Shown in pieces: positions 37,093 through 46,756 of a stretch of DNA of 64,000 nucleotides. How positions within the stretch are numbered: the stretch's first letter is position 1; every line of letters starts with the position of its first letter. The stretch is from Neptuniibacter sp. CAU 1671 (GTDB lineage: Bacteria; Pseudomonadota; Gammaproteobacteria; Pseudomonadales; Balneatricaceae): positions 367,258 through 431,257 of the forward strand of contig NZ_JARHUE010000002.1 of NCBI RefSeq assembly GCF_029222905.1, read 5' to 3'. The position numbers and the translations under genes are program-made. The notes under the pieces are model-generated. The model made no database searches. It saw only the letters and a program-made list of their open reading frames with translations, and was not told the origin of the DNA.

Positions 37093-38805
37093 ATGAAAAA
37101 CGTTATCTATCTGTTTTTAAGAAGACTCAGAGCGCCACTGATCACGCTGATTGTGGTCTATGCCATCTCGATACTGGGGTTTGTGCTGATCCCGGGTCGG
37201 GATACAGCAGGCCAGCCTTTTCAGATGGATTTCTTTCATGCGTTTTATTTTGTCTCCTTTATGGGATCGACCATCGGCTTCGGTGAAATCCCCTATGAAT
37301 TTACCGCAGCACAGCGGTTATGGACGCTGGTATCAATCTACGCCACGGTGATTGCCTGGCTTTATGGCATTGGTTCTTCGCTGGCGCTGTTGCAGGAGCC
37401 GATGTTCGGTCGACTGTTGCGCCGGCGAAGTTTTGCCCGCGCTGTCCTCCAGTTGAATGAACCGTTCTATCTGATCTGTGGTTACGGTGTGACCGGCAGT
37501 GTGTTGGTTAAGCAGCTGCTGCGCAGAGATATTCAGGTAGTGGTACTGGATGTGAACAGCGAGCGTATTGATGCACTGGAGATGGATGATCTGCCAATGA
37601 CGGTACCGGCGCTTGCGGCTGATGCTTCTCTGCCGGATGTATTGGATGATGCTGGCTTGCAGCATCCTCACTGTATCGGTGTGATGGCGCTGACCAACCG
37701 CGATCAGGTCAACCTGTCGATTGCCATTGCCAGTAAACTGCTCTGTCCGGAGCGAATGGTGATCAGTCGAACGGAATCAGATGCAACCCGGGATAATCTG
37801 CACTCCTTTGGCACCGATATGGTGGTTGATCCCTACCGAACCTATGCCGAATACCTCTCGCTGGCGGCGCATGCCCCCTACCTGCATCTGGTCTATGACT
37901 GGATTCATAACCCCTTCCACCGGCCGATCTCCAGTGTGTATCAGCGCACACGGGGGCGCTGGATCATCTGTGGTTATGGCCGGTTTGGTTCCGCCCTGTA
38001 TCGGGCGTTTGATGAGAGTGATGTGGCGCTGACTGTGGTGGATGTGGATGCCCGTCAATTGAGGGATATTCCCCATGCGGTTGAAGGGGTGGGGACGCAG
38101 GCTGATACGCTGCTTCAAGCCGGGGTGAATGATGCTGTAGGCATCGTGGCTGCTACGGGTAATGATGCAGATAACTTGTCAATCATTATGACCGCGCGCG
38201 AGCTAAACCCGCAGTTGCTGACGGTTGTCAGGCAAAATATCCACGAGAACAATTTGGTATTCCGTAATTCTGGTGCTGATTTTGTCATGGAACCCGGGCG
38301 GATTATTGCCAACCGTATCCTGGCCCATGTTAAATCACCGCTGTTACCTCAGTTTATCGAGCTCATGCTTGAGCAGCATGATGATGACTGGGCGCGTGAG
38401 CTTATCCAGCGCATGAACGGTGTGATTGGTGCTGAGCAGTTGGACTGCTGGTCGGTCTCTGTGTCTCCTCGGACGGCACCTGCACTGGCGCAGGTACTGG
38501 AAGAAGGGAGTGCTTTCACGCTGGAACATCTGCTGCTTAACCCCCATGACCGCACCCAGAAACTGTCGGCCTTTGCTATTTTGCTGCAGAGGGATCAGCA
38601 GTTCAGATTATTGCCGGATAAAAATACTGAACTTCAGTCTGGCGATGAAATTCTGCTCTGCGGCTTAAATAAAGCGTTTGTGCAGATGAAGTGGAGCCTG
38701 AACAATTACAATGTCATTCAGTATCTGATGACCGGGGATGAATCGAGTCAGACGGTTTTATCCGCTTTATTGAAGCGGTTTGCGGGTCAATCAGAGTCAA
38801 GATGA
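37093..38805 (+). CDS. K+ channel protein with two TrkA-N (RCK) domains
   Basis: 570 aa from the ATG at 37093; the frame also extends back into the previous gene. The N-terminal pore module has helices at about 17-35 and 75-97 around the selectivity filter TIGFGE (60-65), a variant of TVGYGD. Two nucleotide-binding RCK domains follow (GYGVTGSVLVKQLL and, about 165 residues later, GYGRFGSALYRAF), then a TrkA-C-like region (about 445-540). Expected to be a cytoplasm-gated potassium channel or efflux system. Confidence 0.9.
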   Translation: MKNVIYLFLRRLRAPLITLIVVYAISILGFVLIPGRDTAGQPFQMDFFHAFYFVSFMGSTIGFGEIPYEFTAAQRLWTLVSIYATVIAWLYGIGSSLALLQEPMFGRLLRRRSFARAVLQLNEPFYLICGYGVTGSVLVKQLLRRDIQVVVLDVNSERIDALEMDDLPMTVPALAADASLPDVLDDAGLQHPHCIGVMALTNRDQVNLSIAIASKLLCPERMVISRTESDATRDNLHSFGTDMVVDPYRTYAEYLSLAAHAPYLHLVYDWIHNPFHRPISSVYQRTRGRWIICGYGRFGSALYRAFDESDVALTVVDVDARQLRDIPHAVEGVGTQADTLLQAGVNDAVGIVAATGNDADNLSIIMTARELNPQLLTVVRQNIHENNLVFRNSGADFVMEPGRIIANRILAHVKSPLLPQFIELMLEQHDDDWARELIQRMNGVIGAEQLDCWSVSVSPRTAPALAQVLEEGSAFTLEHLLLNPHDRTQKLSAFAILLQRDQQFRLLPDKNTELQSGDEILLCGLNKAFVQMKWSLNNYNVIQYLMTGDESSQTVLSALLKRFAGQSESR

Positions 38806-38872
38806 ACCATAAGTGATGCCTGCTCGTAGAGAACGCTATACACTAGCGGCGTCTGCTAACAGGAGTTCATTT

Positions 38873-39724
38873 ATGCGTTTGGTGTTGGGTTTTTTTGCGT
38901 GCCTTTTCTTGTCTTTGCCGTTGGCTGAACCTGCAGAGGCAAAACGTTTTGGCGGCGGTGGTTTTGTCGGTAAATCGTATTCTGTTCCTACCAAACCTAA
39001 ACCTGCTCCCACTCAGCAGACAGTTCCGGCCGATCAAAAAACACAACCCGCGGCACCTGTCCGCTCTGGTATGGGTGGACTGATGACCGGACTCCTGGCA
39101 GGAGGTCTCTTCGGTGCTTTGCTGTTTGGCGGCGCCTTTGAGGGTCTCCAGCTGATGGATCTGATTCTGCTGGCGGGCCTTATCTACCTCATTTACCGGC
39201 TCTTTTTTGCGGGTAAACAACCGTCAGCTGCGGCGTCTACTTCGGCCGGAACACAGTATAAAGTCCCACTCGAACCGGTTGCTGAGTCTGCTCAGCCGCA
39301 ACCCGAGAGTGCGTCCGAAGGCAGCCAGTGGAGCGTGGCATCGAATGACCTGACGCTGCCGCAGTGGCTGGATAAAGAAACCTTCCTGACCGGCGCCCGG
39401 AATCATTTCATTCGTCTGCAGGCCGCCTGGGACACGTCTGACTGGGAAGCAATTCGCAGTTATTGCACTGATTCATTATTTAATGAACTGCAAGAGTCGC
39501 GCAGTCATCTTCCTGCGGAGCAGGTCACAGTAGTAGTCTCTGTTATGGCAGATATTGTGCGCTGCGTTGAACAGCCGGATAAAGTAATGATCAGCGTGCA
39601 CTTTTATGGCTGGCTGCGGGAAGATGGCACAAACACCGTTGAATTCACAGAGCTATGGCATCTCAGCCGAGACATGACTTTGGACAATGCTGACTGGCTG
39701 ATTGAAGGCATCGAGCAGCACTGA
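38873..39724 (+). CDS. Tim44-like domain membrane protein
   Basis: 283 aa from the ATG at 38873, backed by AGGAG at 38861-38865; the longer frame lacks a site. Signal or anchor helix (LVLGFFACLFLSLPLAEPAEA), a Lys-Arg-Phe-Gly-Gly-Gly segment (KRFGGGGFVGKSYS), a Pro-rich linker, two short membrane segments (GLMTGLLAGGLFGALLFGG, LILLAGLIYLIYRLFF), and a C-terminal Tim44-like/NTF2-fold domain (about 185-283) with FIRLQAAWDTSDWEAIRSYCTD. Bacterial relatives are membrane proteins of unknown role. Confidence 0.87.
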   Translation: MRLVLGFFACLFLSLPLAEPAEAKRFGGGGFVGKSYSVPTKPKPAPTQQTVPADQKTQPAAPVRSGMGGLMTGLLAGGLFGALLFGGAFEGLQLMDLILLAGLIYLIYRLFFAGKQPSAAASTSAGTQYKVPLEPVAESAQPQPESASEGSQWSVASNDLTLPQWLDKETFLTGARNHFIRLQAAWDTSDWEAIRSYCTDSLFNELQESRSHLPAEQVTVVVSVMADIVRCVEQPDKVMISVHFYGWLREDGTNTVEFTELWHLSRDMTLDNADWLIEGIEQH

Positions 39725-39767
39725 TTTTAAGTGCTGACTCTGCCTTTATGTTTGGCTGTTTTTCGAT

Positions 39768-39795
39768 ATCAGGTGCCTAGGTATGGGCACCTGAT
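39768..39795. terminator. Hairpin between convergent Tim44-like gene and yaaA
   Basis: Perfect 10-bp stem ATCAGGTGCC (39768-39777) with GGCACCTGAT (39786-39795). No T run follows on either strand, so it is a weak or Rho-assisted terminator at best. Confidence 0.45.
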
Positions 39796-39800
39796 AGAGA

Positions 39801-40577
39801 TTACTCCGCGTGATCGCGCAGAAATACCCATTCATCGCCCTGACTTTCTTCAGGCGAAAACCGATAACCTTCCAGATCGAAGTTTTTAATCTGTTCAGGA
39901 TCTTCCAGACGGTTCTGGATGATAAACCGGCTCATCAGGCCGCGGGCTTTTTTGGCGTAAAAACTGATCATCTTGTACTGGCCGTTTTTCCAGTCCCTGA
40001 ACTGGGGCGTAATGATACGGGCCTTGATCTGCTTGCTTTTGACGGCTTTGAAATACTCGTTTGAGGCCAGATTGATCAATACGGGCTTGGCTGATGCGTT
40101 GAGTTCATCGTTAAGCCGTTGGCACAGGGTGAGATTCCAGAACTGATAAAGGTCTTTTCCGCCGGGGTTTTCAAGCTTGGTGCCCATCTCCAGTCGGTAG
40201 GGTTGAATCAGATCAAGCGGTTGCAGCACACCATACAGGCCTGACAGGATGCGAAGGTGTTGCTGGGCATAGCTGAGGTCATCAGCAGACAGCGTTTCGG
40301 CATCCAGTCCGGTGTACACATCTCCCTTGAAAGCCAGCACTGCCTGTTTGGCATTCTCGAGCGTGAAGGGTGGTTGCCATGAGTTAAAACGGGCCACATT
40401 CAGACTGGCGAGTTTGTCGCTTAACTTCATCAGGCTGGCGACATCCTGGACTGACAGCGTCTGCAGCGTATCAATCAAGGTGTTTGACTGCTCTAAATAG
40501 GCCGGTTGAGAAAACTGTTCTGTGATGGGCGGTGTTTCAAAATCCAGAGTTTTAGCAGGGGAGATTACAATCAGCAT
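39801..40577 (-). CDS. yaaA: YaaA (DUF328), peroxide stress protein
   Basis: 258 aa cytoplasmic protein. In E. coli YaaA lowers intracellular iron and limits Fenton damage under H2O2 stress. Seen: [67 protein letters not shown], and [12 protein letters not shown]. Length equals the E. coli protein. Confidence 0.96.
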   Translation of the reverse strand: MLIVISPAKTLDFETPPITEQFSQPAYLEQSNTLIDTLQTLSVQDVASLMKLSDKLASLNVARFNSWQPPFTLENAKQAVLAFKGDVYTGLDAETLSADDLSYAQQHLRILSGLYGVLQPLDLIQPYRLEMGTKLENPGGKDLYQFWNLTLCQRLNDELNASAKPVLINLASNEYFKAVKSKQIKARIITPQFRDWKNGQYKMISFYAKKARGLMSRFIIQNRLEDPEQIKNFDLEGYRFSPEESQGDEWVFLRDHAE

Positions 40578-40636
40578 AGGGCACCGTCTGTCCGTGTTTT
40601 CTTCAGACAGAGCATCATACCCTCAACGCCGGGGGC

Positions 40637-40660
40637 AACAAAAGCCATCCGAAGATGGCT
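40637..40660 (-). terminator. Intrinsic terminator of the DUF2789 gene
   Basis: Read on the minus strand, AGCCATC-TTCG-GATGGCT forms a 7-bp stem with a stable UUCG tetraloop, followed by TTTTGTTG. It ends 12 bases after the DUF2789 stop region. Confidence 0.8.
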
Positions 40661-40671
40661 CTGGGGATTGT

Positions 40672-40905
40672 TTACACTCTCAGCTGAGCATCGAGCTCAT
40701 CTACCACTTCAGCCCAGTCACCATCTTCGTTGATTGATTCACGCAAAAAGGCAGACTGAGAGTCACTCCAGAAGGTTGCGTCCGCCAGAGGTGTATGCGC
40801 ATCCAGAGTGCGGTGAGCCTCAATAAAGCGGGTAATGTCCTTATGGCTACTGGGAAGGCCTAATTGTTGAAACAAGGCCGAAAATGAATGTTCAGACGTG
40901 TACAT
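40672..40905 (-). CDS. DUF2789 family protein
   Basis: 77 aa, acidic, no signal or membrane segment. The segments FSALFQQLGLPSS, FIEAHRTLD, PLADATFWSDSQSAFLRES and EDGDWAEVVDELDAQL match the small DUF2789 family common in gammaproteobacteria. Function unknown. It has its own terminator, so it is likely monocistronic. Confidence 0.88.
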   Translation of the reverse strand: MYTSEHSFSALFQQLGLPSSHKDITRFIEAHRTLDAHTPLADATFWSDSQSAFLRESINEDGDWAEVVDELDAQLRV

Positions 40906-40990
40906 GCTAACCTCCTTGCAGACGCTGCGCAGAACATCTGCTGCAGCGTTCTTTAAGTGTTGGCCAGCAATCTGTTGCTGTCAAAAAGGC

Positions 40991-41290
40991 TTATTCAGTC
41001 AGGGACTGTTGCTGACGAGTATTGCGGCGCTTTTGCAGCAATGCATGTGCCGTAACACAGATTGCGGTGCCAATCGCGACCAGCAGTGCCGGGATCAGCG
41101 TGTTATCAAAGCTACCGCCGAATTTGATGACTGCTGCACTGAACATGAATCCGCCAAACAGGCAGAGAATCGCGTGTGCCAGTGCTGTGATCAAAACGCT
41201 AAGGTGCCAGCCTGGCAGGGTGAGCAGGTACCAGACAGCTGCGGCAATCAGCGAAGCAAAGGTAATCAGGGAAGGAAGTAACGCATCCAT
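40991..41290 (-). CDS. Small membrane protein, unknown
   Basis: 99 aa from the ATG at 41290 (a TTG nine bases upstream is the only longer start). Three hydrophobic segments: LPSLITFASLIAAAVWYLL, VLITALAHAILCLFGGFMF, and TLIPALLVAIGTAICVTAHALL, ending in a basic tail. I do not recognise the family. No strong ribosome site is seen; composition and membrane topology support a real gene. Confidence 0.55.
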   Translation of the reverse strand: MDALLPSLITFASLIAAAVWYLLTLPGWHLSVLITALAHAILCLFGGFMFSAAVIKFGGSFDNTLIPALLVAIGTAICVTAHALLQKRRNTRQQQSLTE

Positions 41291-41465
41291 CAGTCTCAAT
41301 CCATTTTTTTAACGTTATTCTGTGGTGTTGATCCAGAAGTTTTCCTAGCTTTCTACCATGGCCGGGCAGGGCATGGAAGCCCTGCACAGGAGCACAGGAT
41401 TTAGGGTATGATAGCCGCCACAAATTCGGCATGTTGTTCAGTGAGCCACAGAGAAGATTGATTCA

Positions 41466-42746
41466 ATGGATAAAAAAACGGTCCTGACCGGTATCACCAC
41501 CACCGGAACCCCCCACATCGGTAACTATCTGGGTGCTATCAAACCCGCCATTGAGATGAGCCGTGATCCGGCGTTTAACAACTTCTATTTTCTGGCGGAT
41601 TACCATGCCCTGATCAAGTGCCATGACCCAGAGCGTGTGGCACAGTCCACCCGTGAAATCGCCGCCACCTGGCTGGCGCTGGGACTGGATACTGATAAAG
41701 CCACCTTCTATCGCCAGACCGATATTCCTGAGATCCCGGAACTGACCTGGATTCTGACCTGTATGACCTCTAAGGGTCTGATGAACCGTGCCCATGCATA
41801 TAAGGCATCAGTGGATGAAAACCGTGATGCGGGCAAGGAAGATCTGGATGACGGCGTCACCATGGGGCTGTTCAGTTATCCGATTCTGATGGCGGCCGAT
41901 ATTCTGATGTTCAATGCCGATTTGATTCCTGTGGGTAAAGATCAGATTCAGCATATCGAAATGGCGCGTGATATCGCCGGACGTTTCAACCATACCTATC
42001 AGTCGTTGTTCACCCTGCCGGAAGCCGTGGTGGATGAGCAGAATCAGCTGATCCCCGGTCTGGATGGACGCAAGATGTCCAAGAGCTATGACAACACCAT
42101 CCCTCTGTTCTGCTCGTCTGATGAGCTGCTCAGTCTGATCAACAAAATCAAGACCGATTCACGGCAGCCGGGCGAACCTAAAGATCCGGATAACAGTACC
42201 CTGTTCCAGTTGTTCAGTTGTTTTGCTGATCAGTCCGAAGCCGCTACCATGCGCGCGGCTTATGCCAACGGTATTGCCTGGGGTGATGCCAAGCGCGAGC
42301 TGTTTGAGTTTCTGGATGCCAAACTCGCTGCACCGCGGACGGAGTTCAACCAATTGATGCAGGACCTTGCGGCGGTGGATGCTATTCTGCACAAAGGCGC
42401 TGATAAAGCGCGCGCTGTCGCGGCGCCGCTGCTGGAGCAGGTGCGTATTGCTGCGGGTATTCGTCCGTTGACCTATGTTGCACCTCAGGCCGATAACGAT
42501 GCGGGCAAGAAAAAGGAAAAAACCGCTGAAGAGATCGCGCGGGCTGAAGAGGGTCGACGTCGTGCGATTCTGATGCCGTTGCGACCTCTGCTGGAGAAGG
42601 TAGAGCAGGCGGAGGATAAAACCGCCATGGTCCAGACGCTTCTGGCGGAGAAACAGACTGAAATCGACGGTCTAAAGAAAAAAGCAAAACAGAAAGCTGA
42701 AAATGAGCTGGTATTGCTACGGGAAGAGTGGGCCGCTTACCTCTGA
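41466..42746 (+). CDS. trpS: Tryptophan--tRNA ligase, long form
   Basis: Class I aminoacyl-tRNA synthetase. Seen: PHIGN (HIGH) near residue 17, YFLADYHALIK, GLFSYPILMAADIL, and GRKMSKSYDN (KMSKS) near residue 202. At 426 aa it exceeds E. coli TrpRS (334): the C-terminal 90 residues are a Lys/Glu-rich, probably coiled-coil extension (EKTAEEIARAEEGRRRAIL, LLAEKQTEIDGLKKKAKQK). Such long forms occur in Pseudomonas and relatives. Confidence 0.96.
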   Translation: MDKKTVLTGITTTGTPHIGNYLGAIKPAIEMSRDPAFNNFYFLADYHALIKCHDPERVAQSTREIAATWLALGLDTDKATFYRQTDIPEIPELTWILTCMTSKGLMNRAHAYKASVDENRDAGKEDLDDGVTMGLFSYPILMAADILMFNADLIPVGKDQIQHIEMARDIAGRFNHTYQSLFTLPEAVVDEQNQLIPGLDGRKMSKSYDNTIPLFCSSDELLSLINKIKTDSRQPGEPKDPDNSTLFQLFSCFADQSEAATMRAAYANGIAWGDAKRELFEFLDAKLAAPRTEFNQLMQDLAAVDAILHKGADKARAVAAPLLEQVRIAAGIRPLTYVAPQADNDAGKKKEKTAEEIARAEEGRRRAILMPLRPLLEKVEQAEDKTAMVQTLLAEKQTEIDGLKKKAKQKAENELVLLREEWAAYL

Positions 42747-42767
42747 TCCTGTATTGGGAGGCGTATC

Positions 42768-43616
42768 ATGTACCGTACGCTGGTGGATGCCGAAACCTTG
42801 TTTCAGGCATTAAAAAAAGATGCGAGTAGCTGGTTGTTGTTGGATTGCCGGTTTAATCTGGCGGACCCCCAGGCGGGTCTGACAGCCTACAGCGATGGAC
42901 ATCTGCCGGGTGCGTTTTTCCTTGACCTTGAACGCCACCTCTCCTCTCCGGTGACGGAACAAAGCGGCCGTCACCCCCTGCCCGATCCTGCCCAGCTGAG
43001 TACCATTCTTAACGCCTTTGGCATGACCCCCGAACATCAGGTGCTCGTTTATGATGATTGTGGCGGTGCCATGGCTGCGCGCGCCTGGTGGCTGCTGCGC
43101 TGGCTGGGTCATGATGCCGTTGCGGTGCTGGATGGGGGCCTTGACGCCTGGGAGAGCATCGGCGGTGAGCTATCCCGCGTGATGCCGGTGACGGATGCAT
43201 CGGAGCAGCCGCCGCTGCAATCTAAGCCGGGCATGGCGCTGACGGTGTCCGAGTTGATATCTGAGCTGGAAGGCCAACAATGTGCTCTGATCGATGCCAG
43301 AGCGGCTGAGCGATTTCGTGGTGAAGTCGAACCCATTGATCCTGTGGCAGGCCATATTCCGGGTGCGTTAAACAGGCCACTGACGGATAACCTGACACAG
43401 GGCCGGTTTAAGTCGGCCACGCAGCTGCGTGAGGAATGGCTGGCATTGCTGGGTGATATTCAGCCGGAACAGGTGGTGCATATGTGTGGTTCGGGAGTGA
43501 CCGCCTGTCATAATCTCTTGTCTATGGAATACGCAGGTCTGTCCGGGTCGCGATTGTATCCGGGTTCCTGGAGTGAATGGATCCGTGATTCAGAACGTCC
43601 AGTGGCTCTTGGTTAA
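42768..43616 (+). CDS. Sulfurtransferase, thiosulfate / 3-mercaptopyruvate type
   Basis: 282 aa with two rhodanese domains. The N-terminal inactive domain has LLDCRFNLADP, GHLPGAFFLDLERHLS and VYDDCGGAMAARAWWLLRW. The C-terminal domain has LIDARAAERFRGEVEPIDPVAGHIPGA and the active-site loop CGSGVTACHN (Cys near residue 243). CGSGVTA is the 3-mercaptopyruvate sulfurtransferase (SseA) type of loop, thiosulfate enzymes being usually CRKGVTA. Located 21 bases after trpS. Confidence 0.93.
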   Translation: MYRTLVDAETLFQALKKDASSWLLLDCRFNLADPQAGLTAYSDGHLPGAFFLDLERHLSSPVTEQSGRHPLPDPAQLSTILNAFGMTPEHQVLVYDDCGGAMAARAWWLLRWLGHDAVAVLDGGLDAWESIGGELSRVMPVTDASEQPPLQSKPGMALTVSELISELEGQQCALIDARAAERFRGEVEPIDPVAGHIPGALNRPLTDNLTQGRFKSATQLREEWLALLGDIQPEQVVHMCGSGVTACHNLLSMEYAGLSGSRLYPGSWSEWIRDSERPVALG

Positions 43617-43687
43617 AAACTTTTTCTATACTATCCAGCAACTTAAAAAAATGCTGGGTAACGGTAGCCGGAATAAGGAACCTAGAT

Positions 43688-44617
43688 ATGAGCAGTTTTC
43701 AGAGTGGCGTCATTGCTGAGGCCAGCCCTGCAGCCATATTTCTAACATTCAACCAAAGCCATGAAACCAGTGCGGTGCACACCATCCGGCAGGTACTGTC
43801 TGAAGTGCCGGATCTGCTGGCAGAGTTCCGTAATCGATTCCCTGATGCTGACCTGCATCTGGTGGCTGCCGTGGGGAGTTGTTATTGGGATAACCTCTAC
43901 GGTGCAAGGCCAGCGGAGCTGGTACCGTTTCCGACGCTGGAAAACGGACCACTGCTGGCACCTTCCACTCCGGTCGATCTGCTGTTTCATATTCGCTCCT
44001 CCCAGCCGGACCTGAATTTTATGCTGGCGCATACCCTGCGTACTTGTCTTGGCAGTGCTGTCGAACGGGTTGAAGAGATTAACTGTTTCCGTTTTATGGA
44101 TGCCCGTGACCTCACCGGTTTTGTTGATGGCACGGAAAACCCGCAGGGTGATGATCGAATTGATGTGGCGGTTGTGGGTGATGAGGATGGCGAGTTTGCC
44201 GGTGGCAGTTACATCCACCTGCAGCGTTATGTGCACAATTTAGCCCTGTGGCAGCAACAGAGCCTGAAAACGCAGGAAGACACCATCGGTCGCACACGGG
44301 ATGACAACATCGAATATGCCTCCGAAGATAAACCCCTCACAGCACACACCAAACGTACATCGCTGAAAGATGAAAACGGTGATTCTATTGAGATCCTGCG
44401 CCACAGTCTGCCCTATGGAGACAGCGAGCAGGGCGGCCTGATGTTTGCCAGTTATTGCCGCTCACCAAAACCCTTCACTCTGATGTTGGAGAGCATGATT
44501 CAGGGTGATGGCGAGGGGCATACCGATCATCTGCTGCGTTATACCCGGGCCGTTACCGGACAGGCGTTTTTTGCACCGTCGCTGGCATTACTGCGTTTGC
44601 TGGGTGAGAGCCGGTAA
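43688..44617 (+). CDS. DyP-type heme peroxidase
   Basis: 309 aa. Carries the DyP signature GFVDGTENP (catalytic Asp near residue 149), the proximal heme His region in AHTKRTSLKDENG, and YSRSPKPF-like SYCRSPKPFTLMLESM with a conserved Arg upstream (ILRHSLPYGD). No Tat or Sec signal peptide, so cytoplasmic or encapsulated, as in class B DyPs (YfeX). AAGGAA precedes the start. Overlaps the convergent transporter gene by 30 bases. Confidence 0.95.
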   Translation: MSSFQSGVIAEASPAAIFLTFNQSHETSAVHTIRQVLSEVPDLLAEFRNRFPDADLHLVAAVGSCYWDNLYGARPAELVPFPTLENGPLLAPSTPVDLLFHIRSSQPDLNFMLAHTLRTCLGSAVERVEEINCFRFMDARDLTGFVDGTENPQGDDRIDVAVVGDEDGEFAGGSYIHLQRYVHNLALWQQQSLKTQEDTIGRTRDDNIEYASEDKPLTAHTKRTSLKDENGDSIEILRHSLPYGDSEQGGLMFASYCRSPKPFTLMLESMIQGDGEGHTDHLLRYTRAVTGQAFFAPSLALLRLLGESR

Positions 44618-45541
44618 ACGCAGTTTCGGTTCCAGCAGCGAGTCGGTAAATAACATCAGGAAGTGGAACAGAACGCAGGCCAGTATCGCCTCGCCAATCG
44701 GCAGTGACTGATCCAGCGCTGCCAGTACACTGATCGCCACCGGCAGGGTTTTTTGCGACACGGTAAACAGCATGGCAATGCGCGCCCGCGGGTCGAGACC
44801 CAATAACCGGCTGGAAATGTATGCCAATGCCATCAAGCTGAAATGTATCAGCCAGGTGGCCAGCACAATCTGCCAGAGCACGCTCAGCTCAAGGGTCTGA
44901 AAAATTTCATGGGAACTGGACAGCGCCATCCAGACCGTCAGCACAATGCAGCTGGACGGCAGGTAACGTAATACCACATGCCCCGGATTCAGAGACAGCA
45001 GCCTGCGCAGACCCAAACCCACTAAAAACGGCAGCAGTACCAGTAAGACCAGAGATTTCAGCAGTGGCAACGGGTCAATCTCCAGACTGCCCTGCGTATC
45101 CAGCGTCAGGCCCAGCATAAAGGGCAGTGTGAACACCCCTACCAGATTCAGCACTACCGTAATGATCAGCGCCCAGAGCGGGTAACCGTTGCTAAGCTGG
45201 GTCATCACGATGCAGGTCGAGAGCGTTGGCGGCACGGCTGCTTTGACCAGAATGCCGAGGGCAAGCCCGGCTGGCAGTGCGAGTAACTGAGTGACACCCA
45301 GGCCGATCAGCGGCGCAATCAGCAGCGCCATAATACCGGCGACGATCAACGCATAGATAAACTGACGATCCTTGGGTAACTCTTTCAGGTTGGTCTGGTA
45401 ACCATTGACCAGGAAGATGGTGACCACCATCCAGGGAATCAGACCCAGATTTTTCAGTTCCCCGCCAGGTTCTGGCAGCCACCAGGCAACAATAAAACTC
45501 AATACCAGACCGACTGGCAAAAACAGTGATTGCACGCTCAA
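44588..45541 (-). CDS. Bile acid:sodium symporter (SBF-like) family transporter
   Basis: 317 aa inner-membrane protein with about ten hydrophobic helices. The SBF-like (YfeH-type) pattern is seen in AAVPPTLSTCIVMTQLSNGYPLWALIITVVLNL and MLFTVSQKTLPVAISVLAAL. The substrate is unknown. Its 3' end overlaps the DyP gene tail-to-tail. It follows cysK on the same strand but a strong terminator separates them. Confidence 0.88.
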   Translation of the reverse strand: MSVQSLFLPVGLVLSFIVAWWLPEPGGELKNLGLIPWMVVTIFLVNGYQTNLKELPKDRQFIYALIVAGIMALLIAPLIGLGVTQLLALPAGLALGILVKAAVPPTLSTCIVMTQLSNGYPLWALIITVVLNLVGVFTLPFMLGLTLDTQGSLEIDPLPLLKSLVLLVLLPFLVGLGLRRLLSLNPGHVVLRYLPSSCIVLTVWMALSSSHEIFQTLELSVLWQIVLATWLIHFSLMALAYISSRLLGLDPRARIAMLFTVSQKTLPVAISVLAALDQSLPIGEAILACVLFHFLMLFTDSLLEPKLRLPALTQQTQ

Positions 45542-45559
45542 TGTCCGACAACAATGTAG

Positions 45560-45592
45560 ATGAGAAAACCATGGCCCCGCAGGGCCATGGTT
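45560..45592 (-). terminator. Intrinsic terminator of cysK
   Basis: AACCATGGCCC pairs with GGGCCATGGTT (45567-45592) in a perfect 11-bp stem with a four-base loop; on the minus strand it is followed by TTTTCTC. Confidence 0.85.
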
Positions 45593-45604
45593 GAAAGGTA
45601 TAGC

Positions 45605-46573
45605 TTACTGGGTCAGTTCGTTTTCGGTAAAGATACCTTCAAACAACGCAGATGAAAGGTAGCGTTCACCCGAGTCAGGCAGGATGACCACGATGTTTTT
45701 GCCTTTGTACTCCGGCTGTTGTGCAACACGCAGCGCAGCACAGGTGGCGGCACCACAGGAAATGCCCGCCAGAATACCCTCTTTTTCCATCAGCAGTCGG
45801 GCGGTGGCGATTGCATCTTCATTGCTTACCTGTTCCACCTGATCGATCAGATCAAGTTCCAGGTTTTTGGGTACAAAACCTGCGCCGATGCCCTGGATTT
45901 TATGTGGTGACGGTGTCGGGTCTTCACCACGCAGGGTCTGACTGATAACGGGTGAGTCGACCGGCTCAACTGCAATAGAGCTGATCGCTTTGCCCTTTTC
46001 GCGTTTGATATAACGGCTGACACCGGTGATGGTGCCACCTGTTCCGACACCGGCGACCAATACATCAATGGTGCCATCGGTGTCATTCCAGATCTCAGGT
46101 CCGGTGGTTTTTTCATGGATATCCGGGTTGGCTGGGTTCTCAAACTGCTGCAGCATCAGATATTTGTCCGGATCGCTGTCGACAATCTCCTGAGCTTTGG
46201 CAATCGCGCCTTTCATGCCTTTTGGTGGCTCAGTCAACACAATCTGTGCACCCAGCGCTTTCATGATCTTACGGCGCTCCAGACTCATTGATGAGGGCAT
46301 GGTGAAAATGATGTCATAGCCGCGGGATGCAGCGACAAAAGCCAGCGCAATACCGGTATTGCCGCTGGTGGGCTCAACCAGCGTGATGCCTGGCTTGAGC
46401 AAGCCTTTCTGTTCAGCCGACCAGATCATGCTCGCACCGATACGGCACTTCACGGAACCGGCAGGGTTACGTGATTCGATTTTGGCATAAATGTTGGCGT
46501 CAGGGGCCAGACGTTTCAGGTGAACCAGCGGTGTATTGCCGATTGTTAGGGAGTTGTCAGCGTAGATCTTCAT
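45605..46573 (-). CDS. cysK: CysK, cysteine synthase A (O-acetylserine sulfhydrylase)
   Basis: PLP enzyme making L-cysteine from O-acetylserine and sulfide, 322 aa. Seen: [14 protein letters not shown] lysine K42 in [10 protein letters not shown], substrate loop TSGNTG (69-74), the phosphate-binding [18 protein letters not shown], and [15 protein letters not shown] with the conserved C-terminal [12 protein letters not shown]. Monocistronic, with its own terminator. Confidence 0.96.
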   Translation of the reverse strand: MKIYADNSLTIGNTPLVHLKRLAPDANIYAKIESRNPAGSVKCRIGASMIWSAEQKGLLKPGITLVEPTSGNTGIALAFVAASRGYDIIFTMPSSMSLERRKIMKALGAQIVLTEPPKGMKGAIAKAQEIVDSDPDKYLMLQQFENPANPDIHEKTTGPEIWNDTDGTIDVLVAGVGTGGTITGVSRYIKREKGKAISSIAVEPVDSPVISQTLRGEDPTPSPHKIQGIGAGFVPKNLELDLIDQVEQVSNEDAIATARLLMEKEGILAGISCGAATCAALRVAQQPEYKGKNIVVILPDSGERYLSSALFEGIFTENELTQ

Positions 46574-46756
46574 GATCGTGTCTCTGTCGTCTTATGTTTT
46601 TTATGCAAGTGCAGAATAAAAACCCGTAAGGGTATAACAGTATAGTAGGGACAGCAGAAAATCTCGCCTGCAAAGTCGGGTTTTTGCAGCCCGGTGCTGA
46701 GAGTTATCCGGCTTTTTGTTACAGTGTATTTTTAATAAGGCCTGATGGAGAGAGGG

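Noticed and set aside
43631..43654. CCAGCA/TGCTGG stem between the sulfurtransferase and DyP genes
   Set aside because: Short stem with an A-rich loop and no T run; likely chance.
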